Origin: Sympetrum striolatum
Lineage: Eukaryota > Arthropoda > Insecta > Odonata > Libellulidae
Assembly (NCBI GenBank): GCA_947579665.1
Contig: OX388345.1
Span: 69,989,454 to 70,053,453 of the forward strand
Reading direction: 5' to 3'
Length of the DNA stretch: 64,000 nucleotides
The translations under genes were made by a program, and so were the position numbers. Positions 39,480-52,054 of the stretch are shown here, in pieces. Within the stretch, counting starts at the first letter, position 1. Each line of letters opens with the position of its first letter. The notes beneath the pieces are model-generated. The model was given only the letters and a program-made list of their open reading frames with translations, was not told where the DNA came from and did not search any database.

Positions 39480-40760
39480 TATCCATTACATCAGAATCTT
39501 TATAGTGAAATAATATAAGGAATTGGAAAATTCGTACTATCTATTTGCCTTTAAACCTATTACAATGGCTAAGCCAATCCTTCGTTATTTCCTGTCAGTA
39601 ATTTCGACGGAAAGAATAATTTTTTTGATTGGAAAGTTTCTACCGCTTTTCTACGATTGCGAGTTCACAATGTGAACTTCACATGTATAATAATAATATT
39701 TTCTTAATCTTAATTGCCTGTATTTATCATAATTATGAAGTCTGTTTGGTTTTCAAAAATATTTTTCCTTTATGCGCATCCAGATGCAGAGGAAACTTTG
39801 CTTGCAATAATCTAAGTCGCTTGCAATAATTTGCTACATATAATACATTCATATATTTTTATGCGTACTATATTACTGAAATTTATGATTGTTTATTTCA
39901 TCTATGCAGTTATTTTAGTTTATTTCTGCTATTTATGCTTTGTGTTTCAGCAGTCATTTTTACAATGACTGAAGTGATGTGCTTAGTTAATAAGAATGTT
40001 AGAAGAGCGAATGTACTTTTCTGCTGCATTTAAGCTAATTAAATACTATTACGAAATAGTTTGTTTAAACTCATTAATGCACAGAAAGTATTTGGAAAAA
40101 TTTATATTTTCAGAGTTATTTGGGGAGGGGAGAATTATCTCATATATTCAATAAGAACAATTTTTATCTTATTTGTATCTGTAGATAAAACTTGCTAATT
40201 GAGAGTTGTCTGAAGATACGTCTGGACAGTTAAAGAATTGAGAGCGTTTAATGTGAAAACAAAATGAGGAGACTTTGTTGAGGAGGTAATTTTCATTAAA
40301 TATCTTGGAAAAGGTAAATGAAGTAGAAAACAATCTAATTTTTGGGCAAACTTGGTATAATTTTGCTTTTAATGGCTGGATTTAAATTCTCAATGACTAG
40401 AGAATCAGTAAAAAATTCCTAGTGCAAAAAATTGCATTTTCTACATATTATTCTACCTTTCCATACCACAGATGCTTTTGTTTTCTTTTCTATACATACA
40501 GTTAGTCAGATGAAGAAATTAAACTTCCTCAGCTGCAGATTGGATTCTTCTTGTAGCTATAGCTATAGTTCCTATAGGAATCCATAGTACATCAGGATGT
40601 AAAGTTCATAATCCCTCTTAATTTGCAACAATTATACATTATTATCTAGTTTTTGAATCACCATTTTTCATCCTGATGGCAATCCTGCATCTGATCACAG
40701 GCATTAGCTCACAGAGGGAGGCTTGTATTCTGAGATACCTTGGCAATCATGTTAGTATTT
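39480..40760. other. Intergenic region upstream of TWNK
   Basis: AT-rich with no exon seen. The first few hundred bases are expected to contain the TWNK promoter; no clear core promoter word can be singled out. Confidence 0.4.
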
Positions 40761-41400
40761 TTACTTTCTCTCTATACGTAGTATAGAGAAAGTATTGTAT
40801 TCGCAAAAAAATTCGACCTCCAGATTTCAACGGAAATAGATGTTTTGGGGCCCATAGAGCATGTTTTAGCTATTTTCCCGAACATGTCTGTCTGTGGTTA
40901 AAAATTTTGTGTGCGCTCTATCTTAAAAAGTGATTATCCGATCATTTTCAAAATTCATATTTAGAATTTTCCTAACAATACCAAGAGTTGATTAGTTTTA
41001 GGAGAATATCGCTTAACCGGAAGTTACGGTTTATCCGGAACAAAATTTTGTTTCTTAAATATCTCTGTAAGAATGCAATATAGGTATATACAATTACATA
41101 CAAAAGTTATAGATAATGTACTTTACTACAACTTTTGTATTAAACATTTTTTCCTAACACTGATTGTTTAGGAGTTATTCTTCAATAATGGTTAACCGGA
41201 AGTTGTTGTTTACCCAGAAATGGAAGTTTTTCATACATATCTCGATCAGAATGCAATTTAGGTATATACAATTATGTACCAAAGTTGTAGATAATGTTTT
41301 TTACTACAAAGCTTGTATGAAACATTTTCCTGTAACACTCATTGTTTTGGAATTATTTATATATTACCGGCATAGGCTTCTGTTTTCAATAAATATGGAG
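40761..41400 (+). repeat. Hairpin-headed element with ~179 bp tandem subunits
   Basis: It starts with a near-perfect hairpin (actttctctctatac / gtatagagaaagt, 40763-40793). Then come units that share a 'taggagt/taaccggaagtt' block followed by 'gaatgcaatataggtatata' and 'aagttgtagataatgt'. Block starts at about 41011 and 41191, and a third partial one (attgttttggaattatt...accgg) at about 41339, give a period of about 179 bp. No transposase frame. Confidence 0.7.
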
Positions 41401-41614
41401 AAAGTCATGTGTTGGGCACATCAGAATTTTTTTCCTTACAGCACGATACAAGTACTAATTCAGTACTTAAAATACAACTAAAATCATCAGGATTGTAGTA
41501 ATTATATTTTGGTAATCTCATCAAGTTATTGATTAAGATCCATCTGGTCTAGGAACTGCCGTACAAATAACCCATTCTTTTTCATTTTTATCATAAATAT
41601 ATTTTGATATGTAT

Positions 41615-41849
41615 TCATGAATTGTACCCATTGACCCAATACATTTCTTTGAAAGTTTTCAAAGCAGCTTTTCTGATGAAAAAATACCAAACATTGAATT
41701 CTTGTTCCAAAGAATATGGCAATAACCCAACAATCCTAAAATAAAATCTCTTTCCTAATTTTATGTGCTCATCTGAAACTGAGTGGCTCAGTAATTTGAC
41801 TCCAAATCTAACCAGTTGAGTGAGAATAAGTTGCCTAAACTCATGACAA
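41615..41849 (-). CDS. Candidate terminal exon, unknown gene
   Basis: After a pyrimidine-rich acceptor ending TGTAG the minus strand reads CHEFRQLILTQLVRFGVKLL, then SHSVSDEHIKLGKRFYFRIV, GLLPYSLEQEFNVWYFFIRK and AALKTFKEMYWVNGYNS to a TGA stop. The mix of charged, aromatic and aliphatic residues looks like a folded protein. It may be the last coding exon of the gene that also owns 42294-42420. No family recognised; an old transposon frame is the main alternative. Confidence 0.35.
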
Positions 41850-42293
41850 CTACAGATTGGAATGGTCAATTAATTTACATTGTTGTTTTCGCCATGAAAG
41901 AGGATTTGGATTTTTTTGTTTTAAATATTAGATAAAGATCAAAAGTTGAAATATTGATATTGCCCATAACTCAAAGAGTTTTCCACAAAATTGGGATTTC
42001 AAGATTTTCTTGAACCTCCTCCTTCTAATGGAATTGAAGAGTATTTATATAGAACAGTCTTCTGATTTTCTCTAATAAAGCCTTCTTTTAGATACTTTAT
42101 GGTAACTATAGCAATCAATGTGAGAACTCAAAGACAAGAATAAATATCTTCGCTTTGATTTGAAAACTAATATTACTTTTCAAATTTGCAGACTAGTTTG
42201 ATTTAAATGTAATAATTTGAGTTAATTCTGAGGAAAAAATAAAGGAAAATGTTGATAGAGGGATTAAATTTGAGATGAGTTGGCAAACCTTAC

Positions 42294-42420
42294 ATAAAAT
42301 AAATGAATTGGTAAACATTGTGATGTACATTTTTGGATTTTGTACTTTATCTTTCCAGGGTTCTGAGACCACAATTTCCACTAAATCTTGGTTAGGAACC
42401 TGCTTCCTTTTCATCATATT
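42294..42420 (-). CDS. Candidate internal exon, unknown gene
   Basis: A minus-strand open stretch begins after a good acceptor (poly-T then CAG) at 42421-42423 and ends at a consensus donor GTAAGG. It encodes NMMKRKQVPNQDLVEIVVSE followed by PWKDKVQNPKMYITMFTNSF, ending in phase 1. Amino-acid composition is protein-like rather than AT-noise-like. It lies between TWNK and ATG10 on the same strand as both. No family recognised. The phase does not join directly to the next candidate at 41849, so an exon between them or a different donor would be required. Confidence 0.35.
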
Positions 42421-43206
42421 CTGAAAAAAATACACACATTCAAATAAATTTGCTTCCCAATCTTGTTTCTTATCTCAAGCTAAAATAAAAATATTAGCCC
42501 TACATTTATTATGTGATTAAATGTTCATTCTTGGGTGGAAAATGGAAGTGAAACTTTTCAAATATAGGCAGCAGGCTACTCAAGTGCAGTCTGGTTTCTT
42601 ATGTGGCTGGATTGTGAATGCATATTTTAAGCATGAAATGGTTCTCTAACCCAGTATTAATAATTTCCTTCTCTTCCTCCCAACCAACCTTGACGTTTTC
42701 TATTGAAAAATTCATTTATTACTTTTCTAATTATGCTTGATTATGATATATGTCTATACAAAAGATCCATAATTTTACTAATTACTATGACTATATATAG
42801 ATAAATCTTCTTTCACAAATTGTGTGCGAAAAATCTGATAACTAATGAAATATAGTACAAGAGAATAATAATTAGTGAATGAATGAAATTAATGTATGAA
42901 TGGCTTACATAATGAAAATAACAATAATCCTAATAGGAAGCAGCCGTAGTGATACTATTCATTCATGTATGAACATTAATAAGGATAAAGAATGTAATCT
43001 TATGGCCTTGTAAAATGGAATATTGTTCAAATTCAAAAGGTCTAAATGGACTGTATCCTCCCAACAATCATTTAAATGTTAATAAAATAGCCAGATTATA
43101 TTTTATGCAATGATTGATTTATACATTACAAAGAGCATAATAATATTGTATAATTCACGAGAATAAAAAAAGATGTATTTGTTTCATCAGAATGTGGTAA
43201 ATACTA

Positions 43207-43827
43207 TCATTCAATTTGGTTGGACTTCTTTCCAGCATACAGTGGAGACAAACTCAAGTTCACAAGAGGCCCATAGGTGCTCAGCCAAGGTATAAATATG
43301 CGTTCGCCGGCTATACCTTTTATGTTGGAAATGAGATTTGCAGTCTGACAAGGATGGATTTGAAAAAATGGTTTCCCTAAAAGTGGGTGCTCTTGCTGGG
43401 ATATTAAACTCCAGTATTTCTCTGCGGCATCTGGTTTCATCGATGGAGGAACTTCACTCCATATCTCTTCTAAGGTAAGCAACTCTCCACTATCTCTCCA
43501 AGCATTAAAGTATAGTACTGGAACCGAATAACTTACGCTGTACACTATGTGATATTCCCAAAACTGTCGCACCTTGTGTTCATTTCTCCCTTTCTCTACG
43601 ACACTGTTGTCCTCCAAAATATCTTCAAGATTTGTCTCTTCCAGATCATCAGTCAGATTAGAATTCTCAACTGATATACCCGATCGTTCTTCCCTTTTAA
43701 CGGCGTAAGCACCACCATAAACGTTTTTATCGCCGAACAATGCCCATCCGTCTCCGATTTGATTAGAAACTTCAAGGAAATCGTCCATTAACGAAAGAAA
43801 TTCTTCCCAGGTTAATTCTCCGCTCAT
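43207..43827 (-). CDS. ATG10: ATG10, ubiquitin-like-conjugating (E2-like) enzyme of autophagy
   Basis: One uninterrupted frame of 206 codons. The C-terminal half contains WEYHIVYSVSYSVPVLYFNAW (91-110 region), LTLEEIWSEVP, SLISQQEHPLLGKPFFQIHP and HPCQT, then WLSTYGPLVNLSL. These are the signature blocks of ATG10, and Cys160 in HPCQT is the catalytic cysteine position that carries ATG12. Family role: receives ATG12 from ATG7 and joins it to ATG5, allowing LC3/ATG8 lipidation and autophagosome growth in the cytosol. The N-terminal half (TWEEFLSLMDDFLEVS, DGWALFG) and an acidic linker (residues 52-74) precede the core. Length agrees with human ATG10 (220 aa). No intron is visible; a short 5' non-coding exon could exist. 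Retention of the catalytic residue and absence of stops argue that it is functional. Confidence 0.94.
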   Translation of the reverse strand: MSGELTWEEFLSLMDDFLEVSNQIGDGWALFGDKNVYGGAYAVKREERSGISVENSNLTDDLEETNLEDILEDNSVVEKGRNEHKVRQFWEYHIVYSVSYSVPVLYFNAWRDSGELLTLEEIWSEVPPSMKPDAAEKYWSLISQQEHPLLGKPFFQIHPCQTANLISNIKGIAGERIFIPWLSTYGPLVNLSLSPLYAGKKSNQIE

Positions 43828-44779
43828 TTTTTACCATCAGTTTTTCAGAATATGAAGAAAATAAAAGAAAAGAAAAAGTATCAATGACAAGAATCCGTTT
43901 CATTTATCTTGAAGCAAATTATAATGATTTTCTTCCCACACTTTTTCATCTTCAATTTCAACGGATAATTAGATTAACTCCTAAATATTTGTGTTAAAAT
44001 AAAACATTCTGTACCGACGAATTAATTACCCCGCAATAACACTGCAGAATTGAGGCAATTCAATTCCGAGCGAACTAAAAACAAATGAGCTACTATATTC
44101 GCAATCCATAAAAAGATCGAAAAAATCGAGGCTTGCAATAAGCCGCCTTTTTCAAACTCATAGTCGCGTGAGGAACACAACCAAATTTCCGTTTACTTCA
44201 TTATTGGTATCACCCCTGAAGATGAACTCATTCAAGACTGTGATTTTTATCTTGGGATATTTTAGCCAGCGAAATATATAACGAATCGATTATTACAATC
44301 ATCTTTAGTCCACATGGAAAATCTCAAATACTGTTCAAGGTATACCTTATCAATAGATTATATCAGTGGCGTGTATCAACAGATAGATTCATTTAAAGAA
44401 TAACATTATTGTGTAGCTATATGTGCCATCTTGGTTTTAGTGATATACACGATGTATTATGTCAAAAAATATCAGAATTGGGTCGGATGAAACGTGAGAG
44501 AGTATTTCCGAAAAAGTGGAATTTGTAGCACGTTTGAATCTTTAAAGACATTCGAGATGGATAAGAGATCATCCTTAGGTCACTCGTCCTTGAGAAAATC
44601 ATGGCGTTACTTTACCGCGAGAGTAATCCAAGGCGGAACTAATGCCATTTATCTGGAAATGGAGGTTAAAGGAATTCATCGCTCGTAGAGGACATCCTTG
44701 AAACGCGTTTGATATTTATTAAATCCGCGAGTAATTGCCAGGAATGATGCTTTTACCCCATTCTCGCTCGCCCTTGCAC

Positions 44780-45530
44780 CTAGAAGGCCTTATGTAACCA
44801 CCTCCACTTTTTTTTGCATTACTCGGTGGCGCTCTCTATCGGAGCCCGCAACAACTGAATACTCCGAGGGGGATTTTTTCCGATCTCGGCACATGGTTCG
44901 TCTTTTATGTTTATGCCCGGTGACGTCACTATCCCTCTCGCTCGTGCTGTACGTCCCGAGGTCTCGCGCTCCAAGAGGAAAGGGCTTCGGCGGTGCCCGC
45001 GGCGCTTTACCCCGCGCACTCGACTGGCAGTCACGGTACCGCGGCCGAGACCGCATCTAGGAGCGGAGAGCGGAGAACGGGTCGAAACCAATTGCTCTCG
45101 CGCCTATTTTCAAAACCTTCCGGAACCATCCGACATCCACCGGCGACCCCCCTTTTACCAGAAGGAAGCTGTGCCGAGGATCGGATTTGTTTTCCCATTT
45201 GGAGTGACCCCCTAATTCCAGACGTGCACCCCCGCATGGTGGGGCCAGTGTTGTCCTGGTGGTTGTGCACGAATGACGTGTTGTGGACAAGTGAGGATCG
45301 CACCGCGCGTGAAGGGTGATTTCGGAGACCGCAGGGGGCGCGCGACGAGGAACCGGAAGGAAAGGACGGCGACGCTCATGAGACGTGCTTTCCCTTGGGG
45401 TGAGTTCCTGGGAAGGGTTTCCGAAGGGTTTCGCGGAGAAAGACCCCCTATCCTTCCGATACTCCTGTCGGACCAAAAATTGAGCTTTTGCTCACGCAGA
45501 GGAGTATATATGTGTCGCCGAAGTTGAAGA
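44780..45530. other. CpG-rich island upstream of ATG10
   Basis: About 750 bp rich in CG words (ccgcggcgc, accgcggccgagaccg), bounded by AT-rich DNA, about 1 kb upstream of ATG10. Overlapping frames on both strands to 139 codons have no domain. It could be a promoter or non-coding first exon for a gene reading right, or a regulatory element. Confidence 0.45.
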
Positions 45531-48500
45531 AATAGCCATTGGAATAAGTTTATTTATTAACCCGTGTGATGACATTGTCGGCGATACTCAACCTGGATAT
45601 GTTTAGTAAAAATTACGCATGCGCGAACATTCCACCGAATATTTGGAGTGAACGTGCCATAGTCGCTGCTTTTCTGTGTTTTATTTTAATGGTAATATAT
45701 ATGGGAATATAAACCTCGCTTGCATTTCAGGAAGTTCCTAGCTCTTGTTAGGCGTCTTAGATTTTAACTGTAATGGCAGGCAAGCGTCTATTCGAATTTA
45801 ATATATTCTGCACTTCAGCGAGTTCTTTTCCATCGCAAGTTACGAAACATTATCCTGGATACATACATTACTTATAAGCTAATCCCTTTCAGGAATTGTG
45901 ATAGGTGCCTTTATGTTTAACAACCCCTATACAAACTTGAAACTTTTCAATTCATCCTGAGAATTTTATTTTCGATTAGATACGGAAATATCTTGAAATA
46001 TCCTTAGGATGGAGCTTTAAGGTTCTGTTTCATAATGTTTCGAGAGGGTTAAAAATTAAATTAGATTAATCGGAGAGAAATCGTATGGTTTCTCCAGCAG
46101 CAGTTGGCGTGTAGAAGATAACGTTGTGAGCTATTTTTCTTATTATACAGCTAGAATACTCATAAGTACACGAGAGGGTATCCTAGAACGGAAAGAAAAA
46201 TTGTTTCTAATTGCTGACAATGAAGGAAGGGAGATAAAAGAATGAAGTACCGAACGGAACAAGGCAGTTAAAACTTCATGCTCATTCCTCGATGGTTAGC
46301 GTTGCCAGGTAATTATCCCTGGAACAATCCCAGTGTACGAAGGTCTGCGTAATGGATGGAATCGAGCGATTCCATAGCAGGTAGAGAAGCACTACAGAGG
46401 TCGAAAGTTGTTTTTTTTAAGGCTTCTTAGGGCGTGCGCAGCAAACTCACGCACGTCACAACGGTCATTTGATGCCCCCTCAGTGGACAATCGCAACTGG
46501 ACAATTACGCAAGCTTACTAGAGCACGGCGAAAACGGGCGTGCATAAATGTCGCCGTAATAATGGGCGAAGGAAGTTGGAGGAACGGTGGTGCTGAAGGG
46601 GAAAACTGTTTCCCTATTCTTCGCGTCCGTCCCACGTAACAGGATTGCCAAGGTGCGCGGGATGGGAAAGGGGCTTAGGATAAAAGGCAAGAGACTTCAA
46701 GGGGCGCGCAAAGGTTTCACCTTGGTTTTTCCCTTATTTTCTGACACCCGCTCCCCTCCTCGCGTTTAGCGATATCGGGAGAGTGGTTAAATGGTTAGTG
46801 GAAAGAATGAGCTCGATTCTTAGCAATTTTTTATGAAGAGGGTTATAAGGAATGTGATTATTTCAGTTATAAAATGTGCGCTACGAGCTCTAGGAGATGG
46901 CTTTCGTGTTTCTTTGTTAGTTTTCTTGGTCTTGACTTAACTTGGCTTCTTGACTGAAATAGGTCAACGATGAGCATCAGTCTGTTTTAGTTTTGCGATG
47001 TTTAGGATCCAGTCATTTCTCTTCCTTTGATGATGCTTTATTGCACAGGAAAGTCTTTTGCTTGTGTAGGCACTTTCCAGAAACTTCATATCGATCGGAG
47101 GTCGATTTATTCTTATTTTACTACGCAGTGCACAGTTTATAATAAAACTCACTGAAAAGGAAAACAGCAATAATTTTTATTGGGTTTAATTCAATTGCAA
47201 AGTAAAGAGCTTGTTTAATTACTTATCTTAGGAATCTTTTACGTGTTTAAGCTGTTCTCGTTATTACATTGAATGTCTCAGCATTTGTTTTTCTCCAGTT
47301 TCTCATTTCGCATTTGTCTGTAATAACAAGACGCATCGTATAAGGCATGAATAGTCATCATCAAAACACCTTTTTAGTAGGAAGGCAGCCGTAGCCATTT
47401 TATAGTCCTATGTTTATGGAGACTGAATGTATTATCATGATGTAATTAAAATGTAAGGCCGATGGATTTTTCACAGGTTGAAGAAATGAACTGGAGGGTT
47501 GACTAACAAGGAAGTTCTCCAGTTATAAATCTTTCCAAATCAAAAGCGTCCTCAAGCAGTTTTTCCGTCTATTTTCTCGAATGATGATCTAGGAAATATT
47601 CTGTTTGAGCTAGGTTCACTCTGAGATGCTTTAATTTCAGGTTCTTTGAGGAAGTTTTGTAGGAGTAAATTATATCAAACATGAACTGGGCCGGAGGAGA
47701 GAGGCGATACGTGGATTATTAGCATCTGGGCTCGAGTTTTTAAGCAGCTCCAATCCAAGAAATCATATTCCATATTTTCCAGGAAGAGGAACCATCTGGA
47801 GATTTTGCCCCTGTGCGAAATAGCAGGTCCTGAACATGGTCCTCGTAAAGATACACTTCATGGAATTTCATTCTTAACAGTATGAAATTTTATTAATAGT
47901 TTTATAGAAGTTATAATAAAAAGCGAGATTCTGTTATCTTAACTAAAAAAGTTGTAAAATCAAGGTTAAAAGGCGTGAAGAATATTCGATGTGTAAAAGT
48001 CACAATATGCTGCTTTTTATTATTGGGAACGGATTTTGGAAAGATATAAATACGGATGTGCTAAATATAACTCATACAATCGTCTATAAATTGATATATT
48101 TAATCATCTTAGTTAAACTACATTGCCATGCAAATCAGGGGGGATATTTTTCATCTTTGAATCGATGAATGCATTAAAAGAAATAATGATCAATGTTTAG
48201 ATGCTCTTATATGATTTCAAGCTTCAATTGTTTTATCGCGGTCATTTGTTTAAAGATTCATTGCAGTTAAATTCTCTGAATATTAGAGATCACACTTAAG
48301 TTTCTCCGAGTCTGTTATGTGATGAGTAAGATTTAAGTTTTTTCCTGCACCTGATGTTTGCAGATAGCTGTTAGAGAATTTCACTATGGATTGTCAAGAT
48401 ACTCGCAGCATGCATGATCAAGGGTATTGAAAAAAACATTCGCATTTACGAACATACAAAATGTAAGTCATTGAATGGAAATATTGTAAAATTTTCATTT

Positions 48501-49330
48501 TACTGAGCACTTCGCAACTCAAATCTGATTCCTTACCGCTGATCAGCAATGGTTGAATATACCATTTTAAATCTACCATAATTCAAATGTTTCTGAACTT
48601 AGTTACTTCATTCGACGTCACAAAGAGAGAATATATTTCTTATGATCAACTGTATTGTTTAAGGGAGAATGGCGCACGGTGTTGCAACTTTAGCATAAAA
48701 TAGAAAAGTTGGTGAAAACTGAATTTTAAAACTTACAGAATAGAGTAAAAATGATTACAGAGAGCAGTGTGATTCAACGAAGATTAACCCCTTTCGAAGG
48801 AAAAATGATGAAATGTTACTTTTAATGCGATGTGTCCATGTGTGTGTGTTCCATGAAAATGTTGGGAATATTCAGTAAAATGCATTGAAAAATGTAATCC
48901 TTCCGCTACTTTTAGTTGCAGTTGCGCAGGAAAATATTTCGATAGAAAAAATTCTTACAAAATGCTGAATTTATTTTCTAAGTGAAATCATTTCAGTTTT
49001 ACGATATCGTCAATATCTTCTCTTTGAATACTCCACGTCTATGGATAAATAAACTGTAACTCTTTTTCATAATACCTTAAATTTTCAGCTTTTTGTTTTC
49101 CAATAATAAGTTTGATCACCTTCATCTCCCTCTTAAATCAACCCTGAATATGATTGCAAGAGATTGATTCATATAATACTTCTGATTAAGCCAAGTAATT
49201 GTTTCTTTATTATCACTTTATATTTTAATATCATTGCTTAATTTGTTAACTTATTTTTACCATTGTGTATCGTCAGCTTTGATTGACCTTGAGTTGCATG
49301 TTGAGGGTTTTTTTATAAAATAATCAATAA
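45531..49330. other. Gene-poor intergenic sequence
   Basis: No exon recognised. 46400-46770 is moderately GC-rich. The rest is AT-rich and unique-looking. Confidence 0.45.
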
Positions 49331-50130
49331 AAACGAATTTATGATACGGAGGTAACGCAGAGCTCGGCGCGCACGAAAGCGACGGTTAGAATTTAATCTT
49401 TCGGTTAATTTGATAATCTAATTCCCGATCTGATTCAAAGCGCGTCGCATTCTCGGAGGACGGTTGTTACGAAAGAATACATTTGACTTGTTTATGTTGG
49501 ATACGTGTTCTACTCCCAGCATTCGGTGAATCACAGATCTCCCGTAAAACAGCTGCGACGCCTTACGGCATTGCTGCGACGTTTTCCAACTGCACCGACA
49601 TATTCGCGAGGTTTGGATGGACTTTGTTTCGCTGTCTCCATTATTTTGGTCAGAGTTATCATTGACTACTCTTTCTACTCCTCTGGTATTATCTCTTATG
49701 GCGCAAGGAAATCGGTCATTTGGCAATAAAACCAGTGCTTTATCGCCTTCTTTTATTCTGGCCGATTATGCTCTAGCGGCGATCGCTGGAAATTATATTC
49801 TCCGCTTTTTATTGGGAAAAATCCTTGCCGCGATTCTATCCTTGACTTCCCGGCGTCGTTCTATGTTTTATTCATTCGCTTCTGCGCGATTTTGCATGGC
49901 TAGCCTATGAGCAAACTAGTTACTCAAGTATGGTTTGCGGTAAAATATTGATTGCATTTCACAGTTCTGCTCGGATTTATTCGTTGTGGGTAAACAGAGC
50001 AAATGAGGTACTTAGAGTAGATTTTTCTGGAAAATTGAACGATTTCCGGAAAATTTCTTTCCATTCCCAAAAAATGGAACGAAATTTTTCGGGTGAAGTT
50101 TGGGAAATTCGTCCATGATTTACTGGAAGA
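49331..50130. other. CpG-containing block, no gene recognised
   Basis: Rich in cg words from 49350 to about 49900, with frames of 97-102 codons on both strands lacking domains. A near-direct repeat 'gaattttggcgcgaa' occurs twice at about 50129-50162. Confidence 0.4.
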
Positions 50131-50265
50131 ATTTTGGCGCGAAAGAATTTTGGCGCGAAGGAATTTTGATATTCATAACTTGTTAGTTTTATGGCCAAAA
50201 TCAAGGTGTCGTTTATCATCAGCAGGAAATTATTTAATTTTAATTGGAAAGTATTGGCTCGCTGT

Positions 50266-50505
50266 TAGGGTAAGATGCCTTATCATGGTGAGGTTCCCCA
50301 ATTTGGAGAAGGTAGCTTTTTTCGCTTTGTAAGTGCTGATGCCTCACAAAATCCTGTTTAGTATTTGAGGGAGCGCTACCAGCTTTTATCGTAACTAGCG
50401 CTTCTTTAAAGGTTACACCGGATTTCGTTAAGCAGCAGCACTTACAAAGTGAAAAATTACCTCCCCAAATTAGGGAACCTGACCCTAAGAGGGCATTTAA
50501 CCCTA
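50266..50505. mobile_element. MITE with ~70 bp inverted ends
   Basis: 50266-50338 (tagggtaagatgccttatca ... aattTGGagaa ... ctttgtaagtgctg) pairs with 50436-50505 (cagcacttacaaagtgaaaa ... accctaagagggcatttaac). The central 97 bp is unrelated. Several mismatches and small indels show age. No frame. The superfamily cannot be assigned without a clear target duplication. Confidence 0.75.
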
Positions 50506-51958
50506 TATGTTAAGTGATAATGGAGTTTAAGTGTAATCGCTGATTTAACCCTAAATAACCATATTGTAAATTCTATAGGAGCAGAGGGAAGATCGATTAT
50601 TTTTGGGAGTACTCTACTTCTGGGGTAGATCTTGAAACTTGTGCATAGGGGGTACTGAAAACTCGGAAAAAGGGATAGGGAAAATACACGATTGGAAAAT
50701 ATAATCACATACACTTAATCCTATACCATTAATAATCAACATGCTATTTCTGTAATAAATGTAATAACTATTGAATTATTAATAAAATAATTAGTACTTA
50801 AATGTAAATTCAATAAAAATGTGTATATAAATATAAAAGTCATTATAGAAATAATTGTAATCTATTTTAACATGTAGTGTTCACAGTTTTTTTCACCCCC
50901 TTTTCTGTGACTGATTTCCCACAATTTAGATTTTTATTTAAACCTTCAATTCCAAAGATTATTCCCAACCCACGCTCTTTTAGTTTTTCATTAATTCACA
51001 AACAGCATACGAGGTAACAGCATACTATAACAGCACACGAGGTAAGGAGGAGAATAGGCTGTTTTAAATTATAGTGATTATTTATAAATTGTAGTGATTT
51101 TTAACTCAGACTGTTGTTCAACAAAGGTGTAACTTATTTTATCAGTTTTTCAATCGAATTTAATTTAAAGTGATAAAAATTCCAGTCCCCTAAAGTTTTG
51201 AGGATTTGTGAGTATTGTGTCCAAGAAGTAGAATTGTTTGTTGGATAGAAGTAGGATAGGCTCAATCGGTTTATTTTCTGCGATCAGATCGTCAATTTGG
51301 GTCACAATACGTCCAGGGCACGCATTTAGGTCTCTGGTAATCCTGCTTCTATTGGAAGACTTACATGTAACAGCAGTGACAGTTGATTTCGTTTGACATT
51401 TCCACATGCCCTACATGAAACGGGATAATATTTTGAAAAAATGATTACAGCTTAAAAACATCTCCTATATTTTTTTTGTGAAAAAAGAGCTAGATGATTG
51501 AGGCTGAAGCATTAATCAACCCCTGAGAAAAGTTATTTCAAATTTTAGTTACTAGCGGTGGTTTTATGCGAAAATATTACCTTTTTTCAAATTTGACTCC
51601 CATTGGGTGATGGAAGTGGAGATGCTGCAACAAATATCACAGTAAAGATAATTTGATTTCTTATTTTTATGAATTCGCATCCTTATCCATTGAAACTGGG
51701 ACGCTGAGAATCAACGAAAATAAAAGCCAAAACAAACGTCGATGAAAGATGTACGGCAGGGAGATCTGATCTGATAATAGCAGATTCTTATCTGAAACTA
51801 TTATAGAATTTTCCGTCTTTGAGCTCAATGTGTAAAGTAGAAAAAACGAAACTAAGATTGCGCTGTACTCTAAAATGTGAAGCATTGTACTTTATTTTGA
51901 TATTTTTATATTATAAAAAATAATTTATTTTAGATTAGCCATTATATATTCATTTATA

Positions 51959-51960
<2 letters not shown>

Positions 51961-52042
<82 letters not shown>

Positions 52043-52054
52043 TATATATATATA
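51961..52054. repeat. (AT)n microsatellite
   Basis: Eighty bases of uninterrupted AT at 51961-52040, then a GG break and a further short AT run. It produces an artefactual reading frame rich in Tyr and Ile. Confidence 0.98.

Noticed and set aside
41164..41481. 105-codon plus frame
   Set aside because: It runs across the ~179 bp tandem units of a repeat, so it is not a gene on this evidence.
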